Shown here: one piece after another, positions 23,912 to 35,159 of the stretch | Layout: each line of letters starts with the position of its first letter | Position numbering within the stretch: position 1 is the first letter of the stretch | Assembly: GCF_026745355.1 (NCBI RefSeq) | Contig: NC_079208.1 | Span: 19,557,830 to 19,621,829, forward strand | DNA: 64,000 bases | Direction: 5' to 3' | DNA from: Beta vulgaris subsp. vulgaris | Lineage: Eukaryota; Streptophyta; Magnoliopsida; Caryophyllales; Amaranthaceae | The notes under the pieces: model-generated | The model's input: only the letters and a program-made list of their open reading frames with translations | Told to the model about the DNA's origin: nothing | Databases searched by the model: none | Program-made: the position numbers and the translations under genes

Positions 23912-25043
23912 CTAAGGAAAAACCTTGTAGACCTTGAATGGACCGGACCACCGCGAACGAAGTTTACCAGGAAATAGCTTCAGACGAGAATTAAAAAGAA
24001 GAACCAAGTCCCCTTCCTTGAACTCGCGGCGCACAATTCCCTTGTCATGCCATCTCTTAGTCTTCTCCTTGTACAATCTAGAACTCTCATAAGCATCCAG
24101 ACGAAGCTCATCAAGCTCAGCAAGTTGAAGGAGTCTCTTCTCGCCCACCGTGTGAGAGTCGAAATTGAGGCTCTTAATAGCCCAAAATGCACGATGCTCT
24201 AACTCAACAGGGAGATGACATGCTTTCCCATAAACAAGACGATATGGTGTGGTACCTATGGGGGTCTTGAATGCTGTCCTGTAAGCCCATAATGCATCAT
24301 CAAGTTTAGCAGCCCAATCTTTTCGTGTTCGTGCAACCGTCTTCTCTAGGATAGTTTTGATCTCACGGTTGGAAACCTCCACTTGTCCACTAGTTTGGGG
24401 ATGATATGAAAGTCCCACTCTATGATGCACCCCATACTTCTTAAGCATAGCTTCAAATTTATTCTCCAGAAAATGCTTACCTCCTCACTAATCAAAACCC
24501 GTGGAATGCCAAAGCGAGGAAAAATAGTTTTCTTGAAAAATCTACTAACCCCCGAGCATCATTAGTTGGAGAAGCAAGAGCCTCCACCCATTTGGAGACA
24601 TAGTCCACAGCAACCAGAATATACTTGTTCCCATAAGAAGAAGGGAACGGACCCATGAAGTCTACACCCCACACATCAAAGATCTCCACTTCAAGAATAG
24701 CGTTAAGAGGCATCTCATTCCGACGGGAAAGATTTCCCGTTCTTTGACAGCGATCACAAGAATGCACATAATGATGAACATCCTTGAACAAAGTAGGCCA
24801 ATAAAAACCACATTGAAGAATTTTCGCTGCAGTTTTATTAGTACTAGCATGGCCTCCACAAGGTAAATCATGACAATGAGATATAATAGAGGATACCTCA
24901 TTTCCAGGAATACACCTTCTAATCACCCCATCTGCGCAAGACTTGTAAAGGAAGGGCTCATCCCAAAAATACCTCCTCACATCCTTAAAGAATTTCTTCT
25001 TTTGTTGAGATGAATATCCATGAGGAATAGTGTCACTAGCCAA
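23912..25043 (-). pseudogene. Athila integrase (frameshifted)
   Basis: Inserts the element's cDNA. 24492-25043 carries the zinc finger ([12 protein letters not shown] to CDRCQRTG) and the first catalytic Asp in [11 protein letters not shown]. 23912-24448 resumes with [20 protein letters not shown] (catalytic Glu), [17 protein letters not shown] and a C-terminal [20 protein letters not shown] segment with SGPFKV. The second Asp motif (SDxG-type) falls in the disturbed 24449-24500 gap between frames, so it cannot be confirmed. Part of gag-pol; the gap to the ATHILA ORF holds the GC palindromes. Confidence 0.88.
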
Positions 25044-25142
25044 ATAGTTGGCTATATCAGCATACCATGGGATCTCTGCAGTGGCTAAAGCTAGAAGCTG
25101 CTCATCAGGAAAAGTATCATCAATTGGAGAGCCTCATCACCC

Positions 25143-26420
25143 TCAGCATCCATAACAATTCGAGAAAGGTGATCTGCAACAACTTCTCAAACCCTTCTTG
25201 TCTCGAATCTCCAAGTCAAACTCTTGTAACAACAAAATCCACCGAATCAAACGGGGCTTAGCATCCTTCTTGCTCATCAAATATTTAAGAGCCGCATGAT
25301 CAGTGTGAATTATCACCTTCGACCCCACCAGATAGGACCGAAATTTCTCCATCGCATACACCACTGCTAACAGTTCCTTCTCAGTTGTGGCATAGTTCAT
25401 CTGGGCCGGAGTAAGAGTCTTGCTTGTATAGTAGATGGCATGCAGTTTACCATCCTCCCTCTGACCCAATACTGCTCCCACTGCGTAGTCACTAGCATCG
25501 CACATAATCTCGAAAGGGAGATTCCAGTCAGGCGATTGAATTATAGGAGCAGAAATAAGAGCCGCTTTTAACCTGTGAAAAGCCTCAGTACAAGCATCAG
25601 TAAACACAAAAGGGACATCTTTGCCTAAAAGCTCAGTTAGAGGTCGAGCAATTTTGGAAAAATCTTTTATGAAGCGGCGGTAGAATCCCGCATGACCAAG
25701 AAAGCTCCTTACTCCTTTGACAGAGTTAGGAGGTGGTAAACGCTCAATGACCTCTATTTTTGCTTTGTCGACTTCAATGCCCCGATGAGAAACAATATGA
25801 CCCAGAACGACTCCTTGTTGCACCATAAAATGACATTTTTCCCAGTTGAGAATCAAATTAACTTCTTGCATCTATGGAGCACCTTTTGTAAATTAGCAAG
25901 ACAAACGTCAAAAGATGTTCCATAGACGGAGAAGTCATCCATAAATACTTCCATAGAGTTCTCAATAAGACTGGAAAAAATTGCCATCATGCAACGCTGA
26001 AAAGTGGCAGGAGCATTACACAGTCCAAATGGCATCCTTCGATATGCAAAGGTGCCATAAGGACATGTGAAGGTAGTCTTTTCCTGGTCACTTGGATGAA
26101 TAGGAATTTGGAAAAAACCAGAGTATCCATCCAACCAACAGAAAAAGGATGTTTTGCCAGTCTTTCTAACATTGATCAATGAAGGGGAGGGGAAAATGAT
26201 CCTTGCGGGTGGCCTTATTCAATCGTCTATAATCAATACACATGCGCCACCCTGTCACAGTCCTAGTGGGAACTTGCTCACCCTTATCATTCTTGACAAC
26301 GGTCATACCTCCTTTCTTAGGGACTACTTGAACAGGGCTAACCCACTTACTATCTGAGATAGGGTAGATTATACCTGCATCAAGCAATTTAAGAACCTCT
26401 TTCTTGACTACTTCCATCAT
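25143..26420 (-). pseudogene. Athila reverse transcriptase and RNase H (frameshifted)
   Basis: Copies element RNA to DNA. 26166-26420 has LLDAGIIYPISDSKWVSPV and WRMCIDYRRLNKATRKDHFP. 25853-26179 has FAYRRMPFGLCNAPATFQRC and the catalytic box VFMDDFSVYG. 25143-25871 has the RT thumb ([37 protein letters not shown]) and RNase H ([58 protein letters not shown]). Each domain is intact in itself; one-base frame changes separate them. Confidence 0.92.
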
Positions 26421-26446
26421 ATTTGGATTAAGTCTTCGTTGAGATT

Positions 26447-27743
26447 CTATAGAGAAGCATGTTCGTCCTCAAGAATGATTTTGTGCATGCAAAATGAGGG
26501 ATTAATACCCTTGATATCATCAATGGTGTACCCAATGACATTCTTATATTTCCTTAAAATAACGAGCAATTTTTCAATTTGAATGTCATCAAGCTCAGCA
26601 TTAACAATAACAGGGTATGTATCATTGGGACCCATGAACACATATTTCAAAGTAGAGGGGAGAGGTTTCAGTTCTACCTTAGGAGGCGTAGTACTCTCCT
26701 TAGTGTCCTCAGAATGCAGCAATTCCTGGAGAGGCTCTTCAGCTTCTGCAGTGGCTCGTGTCTCCTCTAGAAGTCTCTTGTATTCCTTAGTCTCCCAATC
26801 TTCCTCATCAGCACTACCCATCAAGACCGTTTGTAGCGAATCATCCAGTTGCAGATTGAAAGCCTCTGCTTCTATCACCTCATCAAGAGCATCCACTCTA
26901 TAAACAGTTTCTCCCATAGAAGGAGAAGTCATGGAGTTTGTGAGTGTGTACTCCATCTTTTCATCACCTACTTCAAAAGTGATTTTACCCTTCTTCATGT
27001 CAATAATGGCTCCAGCAGTGGCCAAAAAGGGTCTTCCAAGAATTATGGGAACTTGTGCATCTTCCTTCATCTCCATGACGACAAAATCACAGGGAATAAA
27101 GAATTTACCCACTCGAAGAGGAACATCTTCAAGTATACCAAGTGGAAACTTCACTGTCCTGTCAGCTAGTTGTAGAGAGATGCGTGTGGGTTTTAGTTCG
27201 CCCATGTTGAGTTGCTTGCAGATAGATAACGGCATGAGACTAACACTAGCCCAAGATCACATAGAGCATTCTTGATAGCAATATCTCCAAGCTTGACCGG
27301 AATGGAATAGCTGCCCGGATCTCCTAGCTTTTCTGGAAGCGTATTCTGCAAAATAGCACTACACTCAGCAGTTAGTGAAACAGTGACATTTTCTTCAATT
27401 TTTCGTTTGTTAGAGAGCATGTCTTTCAAAAACTTAGCGTAAGAAGGCATCTCAGATATGGCATCCAAGAAGGTATGTTGATGTGTAGCTTCTTCAGGAT
27501 GTCAAGGAACTTCCCATATTTCTTTTCAAGTTTTGCCTGTGCCAATCTTTGAGGGAACGGAACAGGTGGCTTGTATGGTTTAATAGGAATGACAGTGGGT
27601 TCCTCCTTCTCAGGCTTCTTAGCTTCATCTTCCAAACCCGTCTTCTCTTGAACTTCCTCACTCAACTCTATAACCTCTTTTGCAGTGTTGTGGTGCTCAG
27701 TTACCCTCCTTGTAGGCTCTTGCAATTCCTTACCGCTCCTCAA
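26447..27743 (-). pseudogene. Athila gag-protease linker and aspartic protease (frameshifted)
   Basis: 27426-27743 is a Glu/Lys/Pro-rich linker ending PPVPFPQRLAQAKLEKKYGK, typical of Athila polyproteins. 27193-27468 carries KLGDIAIKNALCDLG, where the Asp of DLG is the expected catalytic residue. The frame then breaks and 26447-27235 continues with PLSICKQLNMGELKPTRI, QVPIILGRPFLATAGAIIDM and an acidic stretch, and reaches the RT entry region. The protease would process gag-pol. Two one-base frame changes interrupt it. Confidence 0.85.
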
Positions 27744-27854
27744 TGAAATGCATTGATATGCCCTTAGGATTTGGTTCAGTTTGCCCAGGAAGTTGGCCTG
27801 AAGGTTTAGAGAGGTGGCTTATTTGTTGGGCTAGTTGGGTCATCTGACTCTCCA

Positions 27855-29127
27855 TCAATTTTTATGAGCAGTGATTTGTTGGAGAGAGTTGTTGAGAAAG
27901 TCATTCTGCTTGGCTTGGTATTCAACTTGCTTAGCCTGAGAGGAAGCTAAATTCTCCATGATAGTCTCAAGGTTGGGTCGAGAGGATGATGATGAAGGGT
28001 TGAATGGTGGTCTTTGTTGGAAACCAGGTGGCTGGGAGTAGTTGGTGTGTGGAGGTTGAGGTTGGTTATTTTTGTAGGAGAAATTTGGGTGATGCTTCCA
28101 ACCTGGGTTAAATGTGTTTGAGTATGGGTTGTTTTGTGGCCTTGTATTTGTGTTAAGGAGGGCATTGACATGCTCAGTTCCCGCTCCCAGATTATTATAT
28201 TGACACTCGGTGAAAGAGTGACCTTGCACTTCACAATATCACAAATAGGCGCTGCTGGTCCGCTACTCAACTGATCAACTTTAGCTGCCAAAACTTGCAC
28301 AGTGTTAGTTAAAGTAGCAATAGCATCAACCTCATACTTACCTCCCTTTTTAGGGGCTCCACGAGATATACTCCAGTCATTCAGGTAATTGTTGGCAGCC
28401 ATATCATCCAACAATGTCTTCGCGGCTTCTGGAGTTTTTGCCATGAAAGTACCGCCAGATGCGGCATCAATAGAACTTCGAACTTCATGCTTCAGACCAT
28501 TGTAGAATGTCTGAATCAGCAACCACTCAGGAATGCCGTGGTGTGGACACTGCCTTTGCAAAGCCTTGTATCTCTGCCATGCTTCGTAGAGAGACTCCAA
28601 TTCATGTTGTTGAAAGCCAGATATCTCGTTTCTGAACTTGGAAGTTCTCATAGGAGGGAAGAATTTGTAAAGGAAAGCCTTCTTCAGTTCTGGCCATGTG
28701 CAATCTTCCTCACTTCTTCTTCCTTAAACCATTCCTTTGCTTCGTCCCTGAGAGAAAAAGGAAAAGCACAATACCGAATTAAATCGTCAGAAACATTAGT
28801 TAATTTCAAAGTATTGCATTTTTCTAAAAAATTAGCCAAATGATCAGTAGGGCTCTCTTTGGGTGTTCCCGCATAGGAATCCTGTGAGATAAACTGGATG
28901 AATTGTGGCTTGAGCTCGAAATGATTGGCAGCGGTTGTCGGTCTGTTTATGGTGGTGGTGGTCTCATCGGGCATAGCATATTCCCGTAGAGACTTTGGTG
29001 GTGCTTCGTCTCCCATTGTTGGTTCTTGTTGTTGTTGTCTTCTTCGACCTCCTAATCTCCTTGCTGTAGCTTCGATCTCGCGATCAAGAGTAATTAGATC
29101 TTGTGGACCCTTGCTACGAGTACGCAT
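27855..29127 (-). pseudogene. Athila gag (frameshifted)
   Basis: The capsid/nucleocapsid protein that packages element RNA. Starts at 29127 (MRTRSKGPQDLITLDRE), 134 bases from the LTR. Order: Arg/Gln-rich N-tail, FIQFISQDSYAGTPKESPTD, LTNVSDDLIRYCAFPFSLRD; one-base frame change near 28665; then ISGFQQHELESLYEAWQRYK, CPHHGIPEWLLIQTFYNGL and a second frame change near 28230. A single zinc-knuckle half (GHSFTECQYN) and an Asn/Pro/Gln-rich tail follow. About 420 codons in total, usual for the family. Confidence 0.9.
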
Positions 29128-29238
29128 GCAACAAAAAGACTGAAAGAAAAGAGATCAAACAGCAAATAGAGTGACAATGATCGAACAAAGACAGTTTAGC
29201 TAAATAAAATCAAAGATAAACTAATCTAATACCGTTAG

Positions 29239-29256
29239 TCCCCGGCAACGGCGCCA
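29239..29256 (-). promoter_or_regulatory. Primer binding site (tRNA-Asp) of Athila
   Basis: On minus TGGCGCCGTTGCCGGGGA, an 18-base perfect complement of the plant tRNA-Asp(GTC) 3' end including CCA, five bases inside the 5' LTR. Diagnostic for Athila. Confidence 0.93.
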
Positions 29257-29261
29257 AAATT

Positions 29262-30788
29262 TGGTAGGCGTGTCGCACACCTATCAAAAGTAATTACCTA
29301 ACCAACTACCCAACTATGTAGCAGAGTAAGTCAGGGTCGAATCCACAGGGACAAACGTATCAAACACTAGCTATCTTGACTCAATTTAACTAAACGAGTG
29401 ATAAACAATAATGAAAAGGTGTTGACTAAGACTAACACTAAACTACGATAATTACTAAGAACACACAAGATATGATCAATTAACTAAAACATCTAGAATT
29501 AAGTATCACCACTAGCATGACCAATACATGAATAATTTCCATCCCAAATGATATAATCAAGAATTCAAGAGGAGTAATGCACCCTATAATTACCAAAGAT
29601 CTCTCCCGAGTACCAATGGCTACTCTAAACAAGCAATCAAACTATTCCCATAGAATCATGCACGAAAGAGGCATTATGCATAGCATCACAATTAAATTCC
29701 TAGCAATCCCTCTAACTATTCCCATAGAAGATATTCATACCATTGATTGGATCAACAAAACCATCTAGATTCAATTCCCATTGAAAATAAGATATACGGA
29801 GTCAATTCAAAATCACCTATCCCTAGTATGATAATGAGCATAAGAACAATCCAATCAAACAAGAACAATTGATCATATAAATTGGGATTAATGGAGGAAT
29901 TCACATATTAAATCATTGCTAGGGTTTTACTTAACCCTAGATTAATGGACTACTCACACATAATTGAAATAGCAAAACAAATAATGAACAAATTAAAAGA
30001 CATGATAATAATGAAAAGAAAGAAGAGATTAAGAAAAACTTATTCTTTACTTGAAGGAATCAAAGCGTAGTAATCAATGTTTAACAATGGAGTAACTCAA
30101 AAGCTCTCTAAAAAGTTATAAAATGTATTCTCCAGTAAAAAGGCGTCGTTTTTAACTCTAATAAAATAGTATTTATATGTCTTGCAAATCCGGCGCAACA
30201 CGCGCTCAAAACAGCCAAAAGATCGTCCCGCCCGACCGGTCGGGCGGATTTCGCCCGGTCGGGCGGTTGTCAGGTATCATTTTCCTTCGTCGCGCCTGGG
30301 CGGGCGCTTTTCAGCATTAAAAGCCTTCGTCTCGCCCGACCGCCCGGGCGGATGTCGCCCGGTCGGGCCCGCATGTGAAGTTTGCCTGGCAGTTCGACTT
30401 TTCTGAAAATGCGCTAAGTAAGGTTCGCCCGACCGCCCGGGCGGATTTCGCCCGGTCGGGCGCGGGAGCAATTTCACTTGGAGTTGCAGCATCCAAATTC
30501 TGACTAAGTAAGAATCGCCCGACCACCGGGGCGGATTGCGCCCGGTCGGGCGGTTATCAGGTTTTTAGGCAAATGTGAGATTTTCGCGCGTCCTGACTTC
30601 ATGCCTCATGTAGCGATGTCAAGGATTAGGAAATGCACCAAAATATGCTATTTCCTACTAAAGTTAATCTGAAAACACAACCACACTACAAGACACACAT
30701 TAGTACTAAAAAGGGCTCCGAAGAGCGCAATTAATACCAATAATCCATGGGAAATGGGGGTAAAATTCTATATAAAATAGACATATCA
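29262..30788 (-). repeat. 5' LTR of the Athila element
   Basis: 1,527 bp, near identical to 18285-19806. TATA box (TATAAATA, minus) at 30170-30177; the four GC palindromes lie at about 30226-30552. Confidence 0.95.
30170..30177 (-). promoter_or_regulatory. TATA box of Athila 5' LTR
   Basis: TATAAATA on minus, the copy that would drive the genomic RNA. Confidence 0.6.
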
Positions 30789-33255
30789 ATAAACAACAAA
30801 CTGAAATAAAGATGTTCCTACGAAAACATAACTTAAACTATGCTATATATATAAATAGCCTCTCCACTCCAGATTCCCAATGTGATGCACATCTGCGAAC
30901 CTGTAATGTCAATGCAATATCGACTCTGCTCACCAGAAGGATCTTCACAGGATCAATAAGCAAAGCCATGATCACACACACAAACAAACAAACACGTAAT
31001 CAGCAAAGCTGAGTACTACATATCAGACATAAATAATCCTAAACATGATACTACAAAAATAACATGCAGGGATAAATAATAATATAAGCACATAATAATC
31101 TGCAGACAACTTTTACTGAACTAGACTCTAAACATTATTTTTTCCTTTAAATGGAATAGTTATTGGACGAGTTGACTTATCTAAAAATATGAAATACGGG
31201 AGCTACCACATATTCCAAAAATGACTTGCGATATCGAGGAACCTTTGAACTGAAAGAGGGATGGTGATCAATCCATTCCTAGAAGAACCCATGGCACGCT
31301 CACCATGCATTCCAACCCTTAGTGTCCAACTCTAGACGTGCACCAGTCTAAAGTCTATAACTTATTCTCATTGCACTTTACATTAATTACATTTTTATTA
31401 CTGGTGTTGACACAACCAAGCAAGTAACACATAATTAATAACCACACAGTCATGACAGAATTCCTTTTATCTTCAGATTAACAAGTGATCACAACTTATC
31501 AATCAAGACTCCTTTAACTTCCTTTTTATACTTTACTAACTTACTTGTTGAACCTAGCCAACAATAAACTTTACCTTTATATAGGTATACTTGTAACTTA
31601 TCAAATAAGGTCCACGGTCCTTATAAGATAATAAATAATACTCAAAGAATACATGTAATACATGATTCACTTTAACTTATATTAATTCACTCACGAATTA
31701 ACAAATAAACTAACTTAACATGCTTGCATCAAACATTCCATACAAACATTTATAATCTGATAACATAATCAATTATAAACCACATGTTGCACATAGGCAC
31801 ATAACATGTAAAAAAGATTCTAGCATTCACATATATGAACAAACAAGTCCCTATACATGATACTAATATTAAAGTACTCTTAGAGCATTCATCTAAATCA
31901 CATAGCATGTAAATAATGTACGTACCTTGAATACACTAGCCTGTAGGCCATTTTTTAAGTCGTTAAAAGTCTCCTACAACGTAATCTCCGCATAGAAAAT
32001 AAAGTAATGAAAATTAATAACTTGAACTAAAAATTCCATCAGCTTTAAAATGATTAAAACCCCATAAAACACGTTTTAAAAATCGTTTTTAAGTACCATA
32101 CTTACGTTATTTTTAATTCCTAGTATAGTATTACTATTCTAGCAATTAAAAATCCTTGAAAACTCCATAAATACTACTTTTCTGAAATTACAGCACTTAT
32201 AAAATTTAATAACCATCCTCAAAACATATAAAACGTATTTAAAATTACGTACTAAATAAATCTCATACTTTATAATATATAATTTAGTTTTTAGAAATCA
32301 AAAACCCTAAAAACTCTTATTTCTATGATTAAAACTAAAAATGAACTCAACATAATAAATCTGAAATTTATTATAATAATAATCATGACAGCGAAATTAT
32401 TTACATAAATAAAACAGTAATTTAATTCACAAACATGATGAATAATAATAAAATAACATAAAAACTAGTCTTTTAATGGAATCCTAGGAAGGAAGAAAGA
32501 AAATAACCGACAACAATGGAGGCAAAACTGGCGCCGGCAGCACAGCAGCAGCAAGGGGATCGACGGTCAGAAATTTCGGTTCTTGAAAAGGTCTGTGACG
32601 TTTCTTGTTGAACAAGAAACATTACTTGAAGAAGAAGAAACGAACTTTGAGAGAAAAGAACGTCAATGGAGCACGAAGAGGAGAGAGAAAAAGTCGAAGA
32701 AGTTAGGAGAGAGAAAGTGACGTGAGAATTGACAGAAAATAATGTGTAGGGTGAAATAATTTGGGTTTTTAGGATATTTATATAAAGGCTGTTCTTTATG
32801 GGCTTAGGAAAAGAGATTATGTTTAATGGAACTTGATGACTAATAAGATGGACTAATTAAGACTTTAGTCATCAAATGACTCTTTCCTTTTTTATCCCTT
32901 TTTGGATTTTCGATTCCATTAAACTTCCTTTTCAATATACTTTTGATATTCATAACCTTTATTAAAACATGCTTAATTAAAATATTTCTAATTTTATTAA
33001 GCTATGAAAAATAATTTCATTGGACTTTTAAAATAGTCAACCCTCTTTAAAAGTCAAATCATTTTCCCAAACTCATTTGGATTTAAATACAACTATATAA
33101 ATACTTAAAATATATTTATAAAATTTCTTTAAAATTGTGGGGGATTACAGTTTTCGGGTCAGGCCGACATTTGACCTATTTTTCCAAATCAAGGTTGTCT
33201 GTAGCCCGAATTTTTTGTCCAAAAAATCAGGTCGGGCTAATCCTTATCACCTCTT

Positions 33256-34638
33256 ACAAGACCAAAGCGACAAAGCTGTGATTCCGAAGGGTCCATAACC
33301 TTTCAATTCCTCTTTAATTTCTTGCATTACTAATGAGTTTTTCATGATGTAGGCCCGTAAGTAAATCAAGAAGTTAGGTCCCTAAGTAAATCATGTCTTC
33401 GTGTATATTCCAACCTTCAATTTTAATTAATTTTTTTCTGTAAATTTTTACATATTTATATATATTATATTCATGTGCATGCCTATGTTTTTAATGCTTT
33501 CATCACTTCATATGTTTATTTTTCTAATGAAGACCTAGATAAATGTTCCAATACTAGATTATGATGATTCGGACAATTGGATTAGGTTATAAGTAATTTG
33601 ATTGCTTAAATAATATATCACAAAAATTAGTCTTTTGCTTTTTTGACAAACCAACACAACTTAATTTTAGAATTCATGAACATATTGCTTGGTTGTTTAT
33701 TTGCATTAAACTAAACATATGAAGTATATTAAGCAGGGCCAACAATGGGTGAATCTTATTCTGAATCATATACGTACCCTCACCACCGAACTCGATTTTT
33801 GGTTCATTGACCAATTATGAAGTTGTGACAGAGAAATCAACATTGGATAATTTTATAAGGTGTCCCTACGATTTTCCAATATCCAATTATGAGTATTCCT
33901 TTAAAGACTTGTTGACAACTTCTTTTTGAAAATGAATTTCAATTCAAAATAAAAAACATTTATAATGAGGTAGTAAAATTCGTTTTCATATTGTGTGTAA
34001 CAAAATATGTCTACAAGTACTCGACTATTTTTTTTTAAATAGTTAGTATTGATGGTTATATAGAATATCAACAAGTCTTTTGTGCGGCTGACTGCATGGT
34101 CAATGAACATGTAATCACCAGCACAAAAGACCAACTAAGTCGACGAAGACTTAGGTAATCATGTTGAATTTATCATTGCTTGTGAATTGATGATTCGAAT
34201 ATAATAATGTTGTCCTCGTTTATGTGATGAAGGAGGTGTTGTTGAATAAGATGGTTGACTTGGTAAGTTGCAAATCTGCTACAAGTCTACAACTTAGCTC
34301 CAATGACGGCAAAAATTTGTTTCGTATATTTGCTACCTATTAAGAAGTCACCGAAAGATAATAAATAGTTTAATTATTACCTTTGGAGATGGTAAGAGAA
34401 TTTCATTGAATTGCTTCATGAGTTAGTTAGGTAATCTTAATGGTTAGAAATCATAACTTTGATTTTTACTCTTAATAATAGTAGTTAGAGTTTTATTTTT
34501 ATTAATAAAATAATATGACTAGATTGACTAAATGAACTATTGACCTTAGATAGCAAACTCTTCTGTTAGTGTTTTATTAAGTCTCACATTCAAAGAGACA
34601 CAATAAGAGGGACCTAGTAATCGTTGTTTATACATATA
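33256..34638. other. Gene-free AT-rich stretch
   Basis: No ORF, RNA gene or repeat boundary that I can support between the solo LTR flank and the left TIR of the mariner element. Chance ORFs only. Confidence 0.5.
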
Positions 34639-35159
34639 CTATCTCTGTTTCGTTCTAAACGCAACAATTGGAGTGACACATATTCCTAGTTGAAATTTCT
34701 TAAGGGATGATTAGAAAAAGAAAGAGCATGTGATTATATGTAATTGAAGAGAGAAAGTCAGCCCAAAAAGAAAATATAGGGAGGGGAAATTCAAGGGGGA
34801 GGAGGGAGATGTGCTAGGACCACATTACACTTTGGCACCTAAAATCATTTTGCCTCCAAAATGAAGTCGATCCAAAATTTTCATTTCCCACCAAAACGCA
34901 ATATTCAGACCTGCTTTCTAAAATTCTTATAACCCCATCATATTTGAGTTTCAAAAACCATTCAACATTTCTCTATCCTAACATTTCTCTGTCCTAACCG
35001 TATCATAGTCCACTTGTTAGCAAAAAAAATACAGAGCTGCTTCACACTTGCACACACTTTACCATAAATCTAGGATTAATTTATAAAATCATGTCCTAAC
35101 ATTAGAGCAATTTTCCCAGCAAAAAAAAACTGCTTCATTTCGTTCATATTCTAGTCATT

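Larger units (their letters stand above)
18285..30788 (-). mobile_element. Complete Athila-type Ty3 retrotransposon, coding on minus
   Basis: 12.5 kb, LTRs 18285-19806 and 29262-30788, target duplication ATAAA (18280-18284 and 30789-30793). It has a tRNA-Asp primer site, gag, protease, RT/RNase H and integrase, then a separate ATHILA-family ORF in the env position, then a long 3' UTR. This is the Athila branch of non-chromodomain plant Ty3 elements. LTR identity is very high, so the insertion is recent, yet gag-pol carries several one-base frame changes. Confidence 0.95.
18081..33149 (-). repeat. Solo LTR of the chromovirus family, split by an Athila element
   Basis: 18081-18284 starts TGTAACACCCCGATAATTC. 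The same LTR resumes at 30789 and ends GGGGGATTACA at 33149, matching the LTRs at 5882 and 14564. It is flanked by GTTTT on both sides (18076-18080 and 33150-33154), so it is a true solo LTR left by LTR-LTR recombination. The piece between is the Athila element. TATA at 32777-32784 (minus). Confidence 0.9.
17946..33255. mobile_element. Possible small hAT-like MITE split by the solo LTR
   Basis: 17946-18080 begins AGGTGATCATGGGTCGG and is rich in GGGCC/GGCCC. 33155-33255 continues the same style and ends CCCGACCTGATT to AGGTGATAAGG on the reverse strand. Joined across the solo LTR this gives about 235 bp with weak terminal inverted repeats. No clear 8-bp target duplication. Confidence 0.3.
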
